Part shown: positions 34,510 to 46,600 of the stretch, piece by piece | Layout: the number at the start of each line of letters is the position of its first letter | Position numbering within the stretch: the stretch's first letter is position 1 | DNA from: Sceloporus undulatus | Taxonomy: Eukaryota; Chordata; Lepidosauria; Squamata; Phrynosomatidae | Assembly (NCBI RefSeq): GCF_019175285.1 | Contig: NC_056527.1 | Location: forward strand, 119,748,339 to 119,812,338 | Length of the DNA: 64,000 nt | Direction: 5' to 3' | Translations under genes and position numbers: made by a program | The notes under the pieces: generated by a model | Seen by the model: only the letters and a program-made list of their open reading frames with translations | Told to the model about the DNA's origin: nothing | The model's database searches: none

Positions 34510-34665
34510 GGCAGGGGGGCAGGACTGGCACCAGGCCCATGCCGAGCAAGGGGTCAGTGGGGAAAGATTAGCACTTGGCCCATGGGACATGGTGGGCGAG
34601 GGGTCAGTGGGGCAGGATTGGCACCAGGCCAGTGGGGCATGGGTGGACGAGGGGTCAGTGGGGGG
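34510..34665. repeat. Minisatellite, about 50-bp unit, three copies
   Basis: Units share GGGGCAGGATTGGCACCAGG, GGCCCATG and GAGGGGTCAGTGGGG. The open frames here follow the repeat and are not considered coding. Confidence 0.75.
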
Positions 34666-35065
34666 GCTTGGGGCAGTCCACCTGCAGCTGGTCCCACACC
34701 ATAGTGGTGCCCTTTCTTGGCCTCCTCTATGGCTGGAGTGTGTCAGAGGACGCACTGGGCGCCTGGGCAAGGGAAGGAGGGGGAGCGTGTGCGCATGAGT
34801 TCACATGCATTCACACAAACGTCGCCTTGCCCCATCTGGGAGAGGGGCATCCATAGCCCTCTTGAAAGTAGATGGCCTTCACAATGTCTGACGCTAATAC
34901 CGCAATGTTAGTGTTAGAAGCATCATGTAGAGAGTACACCTCTGGGACTAAGGAAAGGTCTGTCTGGCACGAAGCCCCCTTTGCTTAAAACAAGCCAGAA
35001 GGGCCTCCAGAGCTGAGCCTCTTGGTCCAGGGCAGGACACCCAACCTCTATCGGAAGGCTTCCAG

Positions 35066-35100
35066 CAAATAACATGATGATGATGATGATGATGATGACT
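35066..35100. repeat. (ATG)n microsatellite
   Basis: ATGATGATG units. The reverse strand gives the poly-His run seen in an open frame that is not credible as a gene. Confidence 0.9.
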
Positions 35101-35254
35101 TCTTAAAGTAAACACAGCCCCTTCCCTTTCCCTCCAGGCGAAGGCAGTCCAGAGCCTTCTTCGGAGGAGCCCTTTTTGGGCGAAGGGCGCTTGGCCTCCG
35201 GAGTCCCAAAGGGGCATTTCTCTTGGCCTCCCCAGAGCCCCCTCTCCTTGCCCC

Positions 35255-35257
<3 letters not shown>

Positions 35258-35286
<29 letters not shown>

Positions 35287-35306
35287 CTTTGTGTGTGTCT
35301 GTGAAG
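35258..35306. repeat. (GT)n microsatellite
   Basis: GTGTGTGT units with CGT and CTT interruptions lie about 1.1 kb upstream of SERPINE1 exon 1. Confidence 0.9.
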
Positions 35307-35783
35307 GATGCGAGGGGCAGAGGTGGGCCTTTAAATGGGTTGAAGGCGAACGGATGGAGGAGGAGGAGGAGGAGGAGGCTTCTCTAGGAGCCAATGGAGC
35401 CCCCTCCAGAATCAGAGGCAGGCTCTTGAGGGGGGGTCCTCCTTGTGGGGAGGGGAGCCAAGCGGGGGTCCCTGGGGTCCGATCCATCCACGAGGCTCCT
35501 GGCCCGGGTCCTCCCTCTTAGGAGGGCCTTGCCGCCTTCACCGAACTCCCTCCTCCGTCAGCAAAGCCTCCCCTCCCCTCTTTCCACGACGGACACACAC
35601 GTGTATACTCATTCCCACGGACACTACAAGCAGACCCTCGAAGGGCGCGCCTCCAGCCAACCGCAAGTTGCACAGCTATTGCATAACCTTGGACTGCGAG
35701 GAAACTGCCGCTTCGAGTTGTCTTTGTGGCCGCTTTGACCCGGGGCTTCCTCTGGGCCGCCGCCGCCGGGAGTGACGCGGGGC

Positions 35784-35790
35784 TGAGTCA
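35784..35790. promoter_or_regulatory. AP-1 (TRE) consensus site
   Basis: A perfect TGAGTCA lies in the CpG-rich SERPINE1 upstream region. AP-1 control of PAI-1 is established in mammals; use of this site is inferred. Confidence 0.5.
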
Positions 35791-35939
35791 GGGCTGGCGG
35801 CGGGAGGGGAGGGGAGGGAGGGCCTTCTTCCGGGACCAGTCCTTTGCCCCTCCCCCGGCCGCGGGCCCCGCTGGGTCTGGGCTCCCGACTCAGACCCCCG
35901 TCTCCTCCGCCTCCCCTTCCTCGGGGGGGGGGGTCTTTG

Positions 35940-36015
35940 TATTTTGACTTTTGCTGCCTTTGCTTTGTAATCCGCCTTGATTCCGCAAGGAAAAGGCGGC
36001 ATATGAATAAACCAT

Positions 36016-36050
<35 letters not shown>

Positions 36051-36052
36051 CT
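35940..36052 (+). mobile_element. LINE (L2/CR1-type) 3' tail with (TTG)n
   Basis: The tail-like ATCCGCCTTGATTCCGCAAGG and AGGCGGCATATGAATAAACC ends in TTGTTGTTG repeats. It is comparable with the L2 tail at 40,070-40,145. It sits inside the SERPINE1 upstream region, between the two AP-1 sites. Confidence 0.7.
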
Positions 36053-36207
36053 TCCGGCCCAGGAGCTCCAGGGAGGGTCGCCCCGAAGGAAGCAGGGGCG
36101 GGGAGGGGGTTTCCCGGGGCTGGGGCAGGATCCGTGGCCGAAGGGCGTCGGGGTCAGCGGAGGGCCAGGGCAGGACTCCCCGGAAAGCCCCTCCGTCCCT
36201 CCCTCCC

Positions 36208-36214
36208 TGAGTCA
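36208..36214. promoter_or_regulatory. AP-1 (TRE) consensus site
   Basis: A second perfect TGAGTCA lies about 190 bp upstream of the TATA-like box. Confidence 0.5.
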
Positions 36215-36394
36215 GAGCTGTCCCACTCTGCAGGGCTGGCCCGCCCTCCCTCCCTCCGCCGGCGCTGGGGCTGGGCCTCTGTCTGCTGGGTCTGGCGGCC
36301 GGTGGCTCATCATCCCGGGCGAAGGAAGGCGAGGGCGAAGGCGGTGACTTCATCGCGCCTTCCTTCCTTCCTTCCTTCCTTGCCGTCGGGGGCC

Positions 36395-36402
36395 GATAAA
36401 AG
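36395..36402 (+). promoter_or_regulatory. TATA-like box of SERPINE1
   Basis: GATAAAAG lies in GC-rich surroundings, directly after a TTCC repeat. A start about 25-30 bp downstream would give a noncoding exon 1 ending at a GTGAGA donor (36,519), as in the mammalian gene. Confidence 0.6.
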
Positions 36403-36424
36403 GGGCCTCCGGGCGGCGGCGAGA

Positions 36425-36518
36425 GCAGAAGCCCAAGCCCGAAGGGAGACAGTCCCTCCGCTCCGCGCCGCCGCCTCCTTCGCCAGAGACCCCTCGGTCG
36501 GAGAAGCCCTCGGGGCAG
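36425..36518 (+). other. SERPINE1: SERPINE1 exon 1, noncoding (predicted)
   Basis: The exon start is inferred from the TATA-like box; the end is set by GGCAG followed by the GTGAGA donor. It contains no ATG, in keeping with a noncoding first exon. Confidence 0.5.
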
Positions 36519-36707
36519 GTGAGAGCCCTCCCTGCCTCCCTCCTCGCTTGGCCCGGCTTTCCAGGCGTCTCCCCCGAGGGTCCCTGCCGCGCCTCTCTCC
36601 TGGGACCCTCGGGGTCAGCCAGGCGAGGATCAGGCTGGAGGGGCGGCGGGGCTTCTTCTTCTCCCCCCTGACCCCCCTCTCCTCCCCCCCCCCGCCTTCC
36701 TTGGCAG

Positions 36708-39700
36708 GGAGCGGCCTCCGCCTGCTGCTGGGGTCCCCCCTGGCCGCCTTGGCCGGACTCCTGGCCCTAGCCCTGGGCCAGCCCCCGCCGCCGCCGCCCC
36801 GCCGCTGCTTCCCGGGGGGGCTCTCCTGCCTGGCCAGCCGGGCCACCGACCTGGGCGCCAGGCTCTTCCGCGAAGTGGCCAAGCCCTCTCCAGACCGGAA
36901 CGTGGCCCTCTCCCCGCACGGCGTGGCCTCCCTCCTGGACATGGTGCAGCTGGCGACCGACGGACGAACCCGGAGACAAGTGGAGCGAGCCCTGGGCTAC
37001 CGGCTGAACGGTGAGGGCCAACTGGGGGGGGGGGTCGGCCCCTCATGGGCCCCAAGGAGCAGCCAAGAGGGACCCCCACCAGCGGAACAAGGCCCTGGTG
37101 GCCATCCCTCTGAGAATAGTGGCCCTCTAGCCCTGGTGGCCATGCCTATGAGCGTAGTCACCCTATAGTCTGGTGGCCATCCTCCTGAGAATAGTGGCTC
37201 TCTAGCCCTGGGGACCATCCCCTCTGGAGAATAGTGGCCCCTAAGCCCGTGTGGCCCTGCCTATGAGAGTAGTAACCCTATGGTCCTGGTGGCCATGCCT
37301 CCTGAGAATCTTTGGCCCTTCTAGCCCTGGGGACCATCCCTCTGAGACTAGTGGCCCTTTAGCCCGGGGGACCATCCCTCTGAGATAGTGGCCTCCTAGC
37401 CCTGGTGGCCATGCCTATGAGAGTAGAACCCTATGGTCCTGGTGGCCATCCTCCTTCTGAGGACTAGTGGCCCTATCGCCCTGGGGACCATCCCTCTGAG
37501 AATAGTGGCACTTTTAGCCCTGGGGAACCATCCCTCGCGAATAGTGGCCCTCTAGCCTGGTGGCCTGCCTATGAGAGTCGTCACCCGATGGTCCTGGTGG
37601 CCCTGAGAATAGTGGCTCTCTAGCCCTGGGGACCATCCCTCTGAGAATAGTGGCCCTTTAGCCCTGGGGACCATCCCTCTGAGAATAGTGTCCCTCTAGC
37701 CCTAGTGGTCATCCTTCTGAGAATAGTGGCCCTCTAGCCCTGGGGGCCACCCCTGTGATACTAGTGGCCCTCTAGCCCTGGGGGCCATGCCAATGATAGT
37801 AGTAGCCCTCTAGCCCTGGTGGTCATCCCTCTGAGAGTAGTAGCCCTCTGGCCCTGGTGGCCATCCCTCTGAGAATAGTAGCCCTCTGGCCCTGGTTTCC
37901 ATGCCTATGAGAGTAGTAGCCCTCTGGCCCTGCTGGCTTCCCTACTGTCTGCAGGCCCACTTGGGAGACCATCCAGGTGGCAGTCTCCATCATCCAGAGG
38001 CAGGGAGTTTCGATGCTGGATCTCGACTGGCCCTCCTTTGGCTGGCCCTCAGTCTCCTGCTGTTCTCCTCCAGCATGGGGGGGGGGCTCCTTGGGCCCAG
38101 TTTTGGGGGTGCTCCTCCATTACCCACCCACCCCGGTTTCCCTTTCCTTGCCTCTCTCCCTGGTCCAAACATCCCCAAGAGCCACCTCTCCTCAGTGCCC
38201 CCTTCTAACCATTTTGGGACCCTCCTCTGCCCGATTCCTTTTGGAAGTGACAACCACAACTCCTCACAGTCCCCAGGGCGGTCCCCTGTCTGGAGCCATG
38301 GGGGCAACAGGGGCAGTTTTGCATCCCATTCCTTCTCCAAGAGCAGCCAAAACTACCACCCCTCCCCACTTTTCCAGCCCCTCTGCCCCCCATTTGCTTC
38401 CTTGCTCCCTCCTCACTGCCAGCTCAGAACCCCATCTGGGTATGAGGGGTGCCTGTCAACAGATGACCCCCTCCAGAACCCTGAGCTTTTCCAACCTGTG
38501 GGGTCACTTTACTGTGCTGCTCATTTGAGATGGGGGCTGAATCTGTGGCCAAAGTGTGCAGCCACAGACACTGCCAGGTGTGCCCCAGAGGCAAAGCACC
38601 CCACCCCCCAAGCTATCAGTGCGAGACCTGCTGAGCCAGAGGGGCTCTGTTGGGTCTCAGGCCGGCCCTGGGTGCAACAGTGTCTTGCCTCTCCCTCCTT
38701 GGAGGCAATGGAGGCTTCTCCACAGAAGGGCTGCCTCTTGGCCTTGACCCCCAGGGCTGACAGGGGCAGGAGGCCTGGGTCTTCCTGGCTGACCCTTATT
38801 TGTTTCCCGGGTGCAGAGCGAGGAGTCCCCAGGACCTTGCGGCGGCTACAAAAGGCACTGACATACCCCAAGCAGCAAGAGGCGGTGGCCATGGCAGATG
38901 CCCTCTTTCTGCAGCGAACCCTGGCACTGCGGCCTGAGTTCCTGCCCCGCTACCACCGGGTCTTCGGCCAGTCAGTCAAGCAAGTGGACTTTGGGGAGCC
39001 AGAGCGTGCGCGTGGCATCATCAATGCCTGGGTGGAGCAGCACACGGAGGGTGAGCAGAAGGGCAGTGGGGGGCACGTGGGGAGCACATGGGGGAGTGTG
39101 AAAGCAGTCCTCTCACAATAGCCATGCCTGCCCATGGCCCAGTGTCCAGAGAGGCCTCCTTGAGGGACCGGCAAGGGGCAGTGGCTGAGCCCCAAGGCTG
39201 CGGGTGGGGGGCAGGGTGTCTGGGTCTGTGCCCTGGTTTCTGCCCCCCCCCCCGATCCAGTCCCATGTCTCCCTTTGCAGGCACAATCCGGGGCTTCCTG
39301 CGCAAGGGGCTGCTGGGCCAGCTCTCTCAGCTGCTCCTGGTGAACGCTGTCCACTTCAGGGGCCAGTGGGCACTGCCCTTCCCAGAGGCCGCCACCCGGC
39401 AGCGCCTCTTCCACAAGCCAGACGGGCGCACCGTCTCCGTACCCATGATGGAGCAGACTGCCAAGTTCAACTATGGTGAGGGGGGGGGGGGGAATGGGGG
39501 CTGCAAATGGGGATTAGGGGTTCCACTGGGTTATCATGGAGCCTATTTAGCTGCCTATTAGCTTCCGGGCACAGTACAAGGTGTTGGTTATCACCTATAA
39601 AGCCCTACATGGCCTGGGCCCAGACTACTTGAAGGAACGCTGCCTCCTCCCATACAATCCTCCCGCACACTCTGATCCTCCGGGGAAAAACCTCTTACAA

Positions 39701-40113
39701 TCTAGAAAGACCAGACTGGTGGTGAAATTCCCGGAGGTCCTTCTCTGCCTCCGCTCCAAAAACCTGGAATGACCTCCGGAAGAGATTCACCAGTTATCCT
39801 CACTCGAGGCTTTTAAAGAGGCGGCAAAAACCTTCCTCTTCCGGCAAGCCTTCCCCGATGGATAATGTCCAGAACCATTTGAATCCCCTCCTTTTGTTAT
39901 TTTCCTTTTGTTATTTTTCTTATTTTGTTTTTTTTTTAATTTTGATGTATTGTTATGTGCTTTTTAACCATGTTTTACTGTTTAATTTTATATTTGGGAG
40001 GGAGGGTTGGGCCAGGGTCTTGAGGGGCTTGTTGTTTTTATTATTGTGTATTGTATGAACTTTGTTGTTACCCGCCTCGATCCTCAAAGCGGAAGAGGCG
40101 GGATATAAATAAA

Positions 40114-40148
<35 letters not shown>

Positions 40149-43100
40149 CCGGTGCAATCAGGGCTGAGGATCCCTGAACATGTGTAGAGTGCCATCCTTT
40201 CCCTAGCTGTGAAGTCTCATGTGGGAAATCCCACTGGACAATGGAAGAGGATACCGAAGACCACCCAGTCCAACCTGTTTCCGCCGTGCCAGAAATCCCA
40301 CCTAATGCTGCTTGGAGAGGAAAGGACTGAATGGTGGCCCTTGGCATCCCTTCTGGCTTTGCTCTTTTGTAGGCCTTATATATCAGGGGAGGAGATGCGG
40401 GGAGATTTCTCCTGATGCAAAGGGAGGGCCACAGACACTTCCAGCCCCTGGTCCTGGCCCAAGTATGGGGGGTGCTGAGGCCAGGGGTATGGGCTTGATA
40501 ACCCCCTCTTCCCTCCCAGGCGAATTCTCCACCCCAGACCAGGTGGAGTATGACGTGGTCGAGCTGCCCTACCTTGGGGAGGCCCTCAGCATGTTCATTG
40601 CCACCCCCTCCGAGGTGGAGGCCCCACTGTCAGCCCTGACCGACATCTTCGATGCCCAGCTGGTGGCTGAGTGGAAGAGCAACATGACCCGGGTCACCCG
40701 GCTCCTGGTCCTGCCCAAGTAGGTGCCCTTCCCCGCCTGGCCACCCCTCTGCCAGGCCACAGGGTGGGAGGGGACTGGGAAGGAGCTCTCCAATGCCGCC
40801 TCCCCTCCTCCAGAGGGGCAGCCTGACTCCCCTGACCTTGTCCCCCCACCCACTCTGCAGGTTCTCCTTGGACAGTGAGGTTGACCTCCGAGGGCCTCTG
40901 GAGGCACTGGGCATGACGGACATGTTCAACGCCTGCAAGGCCAATTTCAGCAGCCTCTCAGGTCAGTTCCCTTGGAGGGCTGTCTTTGGGGCCCAAGGTC
41001 CTGCCAGAGTCACACTCAAGACAGTCAATGGTTTCAGCCCTCACCCCAAGGCTCAGATCTTAGATAGATGCCTTCATGCGTGTGCAGAGTACCCATCCCT
41101 CATAGACAGAGGCGCCTCTCTTGCCTGGACTGGCTGCACAGCTGCTGTGGGGGCTGCTTCCCCTGGGATCCCAAACTCATTTGAGATTTCAGGGGGTCCT
41201 GTTCCCACCTGTACTTTTGTGAGTAGAGCAGGATTGTGATAGTTCCTCTGGGTGCAGAGCTTGAGAAAGTTACTCTTCTGGACAGTAGCTGCTTTGCTCA
41301 GGCAGTCCAGCTTGTTCCCTCCTTGGGGCGTTTCTCTGGCTTGGGGGGGGGGGGGGAATACCCCGAAAGGAAAACTGGTCCGCTCCCTGCCCCTTCCTCC
41401 TGCCCCTCCCCTTTTGGGGCGCTCCCCCCCCCCCCCCCCCAACGCTGCTATCACACTGACCATTGCTCCTTCCTTACAGTCTGGGAGTCTCTCTTTGTGG
41501 CTCAGGCTTTGCAGAAGGTGAAGATCGAAGTGAATGAGAGCGGAACAGAGGCCTCTGCTACAACAGGTGGGTGCCCCCCTGGGCTGCTGTGGGGTCGGGG
41601 GAGGGATGACTGCCTCCTGATGGGGGGGGGGCGGCATGTTCCTTGTCCCGTTATACCCTTCCTACCTGTCTGCCTACCTATCATTCTCTGCACTCCGTAA
41701 AAAGAGTATGAGTGCCTCTCCAAATAGCATTTGGGGGAGGGCAAGAGGGCCAAGGGTCTGATCTGGGGCTGCCTGGAGGAAATGTGGGCCCCGTCCTCAC
41801 TCACGGCAGAGGCCACATCGAGAGGAGGGCTGTTTCTGTAGCCCCTGAGGGCAAAAACAGCCCCCTTGGAGGTGGCACATTTCCTGGGGCATCATGAGCC
41901 CCACACGGAGGGGGCCCCTCTCACGCTGTGCCCCCCATGGCACCGCAATCCCACCACATCTGCCCATGGGTCCCCTGTGGATTCCTGGGACTTGTAGTTT
42001 GGGTAGGCACCAAAGATCTGTGGTTGAGAATTTTAGGTATCTCTCACTGAACTGCAAATCCCAGGATTCCATAGAATCACAGTGCCATGGCAGCTAAAGT
42101 GGAGTCATAGCACTATAACTGTGTCCTGTAAAAGGACTATGTACTCTCCATCTCCTCAGATGGATGAAGATGATGACGGTCTCACTTTCGCCCTAGCTTT
42201 GCAATTCATGGAGAAAAGGGGATTTGCCCAGGTTTTGACCTGCCCTTCAATTCTGGATCAGTCCATCACGATCCCAGCCGGTCTTTGTCCTGTTAGTAAT
42301 GGGAGGGATCTGTTTCTCTCCTGGTTGGTTCCTCCAAAGACTGACAGGCAAGGGCTGGTTCTCCCCAGCAACCCAGCAATGTTCTGGGATGGGGGGAAGA
42401 GACTGGGTCCCTTTTGCAGGCCCCCCCCATCGAGAGAGACTGGGGGGGCTGCCCCAGCTCACAAGGGGTTCCTTGGTGCTGGGGGGGGGGTTATTTGTGA
42501 GTCCCTTTTGACATCATAAATACAAAAAACCACTTGAATGAAATCCCACAAATTACAGCGGGGGCCATCAAAATGCAGGAAACTACCTCGAGTGATAATA
42601 AGAAATATAAAGCCGTCCATAGAATCATAGTTAGAAAGGACCCAAATCCAGTCCGCCCCCTTTTGCCATGCAGCAATCCACAGCTAAATCCCTCTCAAAA
42701 GATGCCCACCCAACCTCTGTTTAAAGACCCCACAAAGAAGGGGGTGCCACCCTCTAAGGCAGTCCACTCCATTCTCAAATAGCTCTTGCACTGAGTGCCA
42801 GCCCCACACATGGTCACCCAGCTCAGCAGGGCTGCTGGGGGTGATGGGCAAAAGGGCACACTCATCCCCTCCTTCTCTGAGGCTGCTGCCGTGGCAAAGT
42901 CTGAGGGGTGGCGCTTGGCCATTCTCAGCCCACAGCAGGAGGAGGGCCTGACCGGGTGTCACCCCTCTTCTCAGGGATCACTTGACGTGGGTTGCCTCCT
43001 GACCCCCAATGATGCCACAGCTTACAGTCAAAGTTCTTCTTAAGGTGGGATTTCTTTTCTTGCCATTTGAATCCAATGGTTTATGACGCAGCACAAAACA

Positions 43101-43643
43101 AGATACTTGCTTGCATCTCCCCTGCGAGATCCCTTCAGATATTCCTAAAACGTCTCCCATTTCTCCTCCCTCCCCGGCTGCAGCTGCCATCATCTACTCC
43201 CGGATGGCTCCTCTGGAGATTGTCCTGGACAGGCCCTTCTTCTTCGTTGTGCGGCACAACCCAACAGGTAAGGAGGGGCACTGCCTTTTGGGGGGAGCCT
43301 CAGACAGTGCCCCCGTTGCTGCGCCCTGCCTTCCTTTTCCATCCCACAAGGATTCTGCCCCACAAGCCTCTAAAGAGTCCTGGGGGTCCTGCTGCCTCTT
43401 CTCTCAGCCCCCAGAGGACCTTGGGCTCCCCAGCGTTGCCCCAGAACTGATTTGCAAGGGCAGTGTCCCCTGTTTTGACCCACAAAGAGACATTCCCTCC
43501 CTCCCAATTCTTTCAGTGGTCAGGAGGTGGACCAGCCCTCCAGAACTGATGTTCAGGGTCACTGTGGGCTGGAAGGCCATTTGAAAACATGGCAATAACA
43601 GTGAAAGTGCAGCTCAAGCAGCTCACTAAAAGCCCAGCTGGAA

Positions 43644-43691
<48 letters not shown>

Positions 43692-46600
43692 GGTGCTTGC
43701 CATATTTCTGGCTTGTAAGGGGACCCTGTTGGCCGAAATTGTTCAGAGAAGTTTCCACCATCCATGGCCTTCCTTGGAGTGGGGCTTGCCCAAGAGACAC
43801 ACATCCAGGGCACTCCCAGGGAGCGCTGAGTGTGAGTCCAGCCCTGGTCTCCCAGAGGAGTCCAGTCCAACTTCCAATAGCCAGTTAGTCGGCCCAAAGC
43901 CTATTGAGAGAAGAAGTTCTTTCCCTCTCTTGCTCTTTCTAACAGAAGGCTGATGCCTAGAAATTGAACAGGTGCATCTACCACCTGCTAAATTCCTGCC
44001 TGGCATCTGCAGTGGTGCCACTAGGGTTGCTGTCACCTGGTGTGGGTGCCCAGAAATGGCTGCTGGAAGGGGGGGAGCGAAGGACTGCCCCATCTCTCCC
44101 TTTCATCCATTGCCTTGTTCACTCCCCCCCCCCCCCGGCTGCAGGCTAGACAAACAGCTGAATGGGGGGCTGAATGGGGGGGCTGTGGAGCAGATGCTGG
44201 GCAGGGAGGTGATGACCTTTCTCAGTTGTCCAGAAGCCATGCCAGTCTCATGGGTGTACACTTCCCTGCCCCATCTGAGGTGTCATCCGGTGTGGCCCAC
44301 ACCCCCAACATCCCCATGTGATGCCCTTGGGCATACAGATGTCAAAGTGGTCCCCCAAACTCATTCTTTATTACTTGGCAGCCAGGGGCACAAGAGAGTG
44401 TTGAGGGGGAAGGTGCACAGGTGTGTGGTTTCATTTGTGCCACCTGCACTGGAGAGTAAGAACTTCATTTATTCCTTCTTACCTAGAAGAAGAAAAATCT
44501 GAGAATCAGGAGGGGATTTGCACCATTTTCAGTTAATTTGAGGTTTTTGGACATCTTTGAAAAATATCATGATGGGCTTCTCAGAGAAAAAACATCCGGG
44601 GCATTGTGTGCCTTCCAAAAACCCCTTTGCAAACCGCCATTGAAATACCATGCCTTGCAATGCTGCGCTGCCCCCTGGTGGCTGCCCAGCAGTGTTGCCA
44701 ATGTGGTGACCACACGAAAATGGGGGTTTTTCAAAGCCTTTGGTGTGATTTTGGTGCCTGGCTCTATTTTGGTGCCAATTTGGTGACTTTTGCACATTTC
44801 AGCTTCAGCCTGAGCGAGGCTGGCTACAGAGCAACCATCCTTTGGAGTTGTCACACACTCACAGTTTTCAGCCAATCTTGTAGCACCTTTGAGACTCACT
44901 GGAAGAAAAGTTGGCAGCATGAGCTTTCCTAGACTTAAGCGTACTTCCTCAGATCATAGAATCATAGAATCGTAGAGTTGGAAGAGACCACAAGGGCCCT
45001 GATCCAGCCCAACCCCCTTCTTTTGCCATGCAGGAAATCACAATCAAAGCATCCCCATTGACAGATGGCCATCCAGCCTCTGTTTGAAGACCTCCAAGGA
45101 GGAAGACTCCACTACACTCCAAGGAAGGAGTGTGTTCCTCTGTCGGACAGCCCTTACTCTCAGGAAGTCCCTCCTAATGTTGAGCTGGAAATGCTTTTCC
45201 TTTAGCTTACACCAATTGCTCCATTGTGTCCTATTTTCTGGAGCAGCAGAAAACAAGCTCGCTCCCTCCTCAATATGGCATCCCTTCAAGTATTTAAACA
45301 GGACTATCATAACCCCTCTTAACCTTCTCTTCTCCAGGCTAAACATCCCCATCTCCCTCAGTCGTTCTTTATAGGAATGGTTTCCAGACCCTTCGCCATT
45401 TTAGTCTCCCTCCTTTGGACACATGGCTCCAGTTTCTCAATGTCCTTTTTGAATTGTGGGGCCCAGAACTGGACACAATATTATTCCAGGTGGGGCCTGA
45501 CCAAAGCAGAATAGAGGGGCACTATTACTTCCCTTGATCTGACACTATACTTCTATTGATGCAGACTAAAACTGCATTGGCTTTTTTTGCTGCTGTATTG
45601 CACTGTTGACTCATGTTTAACTATTGGTTTACTTGGACTCCTAGATCTCTCATTCAACCAGGTGTCCCCCATAATCCTATATCTGTGCTTTTCGTTTTTC
45701 CTCCCTAAGTGCAGTGCCTTACATTTCTCCGTGTTGAATCTTATTTTGTTAGCTTTGGCCCAGCTTTCTAGTCTATTCAGGTCATTTTGAATCTTGATCC
45801 TGTCCTTTGGAGTCTTAGCTACTCCTCCTAATTTGGTGTCATCTGCAAATGTGATAAGTATGCCCCCAATTCTGTCCTCCAAGTCATTGATAAAGATGTT
45901 GAATGGCCCTGGGCCCAGGACGGAGCCCCACTGGACACCCCACTGGTCACTTCTCTCCAGGATGAAAAGGAGCCATTGCTGACCATCCTTTGGGTTCGAC
46001 CGGTCAACCAATTACAGGGGTACCCCAGGTTACGAATTTAATTCGTTCCGCCGCCGCGTTCGTAACCCGAAAAGACTTTCGCAAGCCGAAAACCCATAGG
46101 CGCTAATGGGGAAAAGCCGCGATTTGGTGCGAAAAAGCGCCGAAAAGCACCAAAATTTCTTTCGTAACCCGAAATAACCTTCGTAACCCGGAACAGTTTT
46201 TTTCAATTTATTTTTTTCGTAACCCGGAAATTTCGTAAGGCGGCGCATTCGTATCCCGGGGTACCACTGTACAGATCCATGTAACAGTTGCCTTGTCTAG
46301 TCCACATTTTACAAGCTTGTTTGCAAGACTGTCAAGGGGGACTTTGTCAAAGGCCTTACTGAAATCAAGATCTACTATATCCACAGCATTCCCTTCATCT
46401 ACCAAGATGGTCATTTTATCAAAGACAGAGATAAGATTTGTCTGGCATGACTTCTTTCTCTGAAACCCATGTTGACTTTTGTGATGATGGCATTGCCTTC
46501 TAGATGTTCACAGACTCTCTGTTTAATGATCTGCTCCAGAATCTTTCCTAGTACTGATGTCAGACTAACTGGACGATAATTGTTGGGATCCCCTTTTTCC

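Noticed and set aside
43589-43888. Poly-Ala frame in the last SERPINE1 intron
   Set aside because: The run comes from the (GCT)n microsatellite in an intron between two well-defined SERPINE1 exons.
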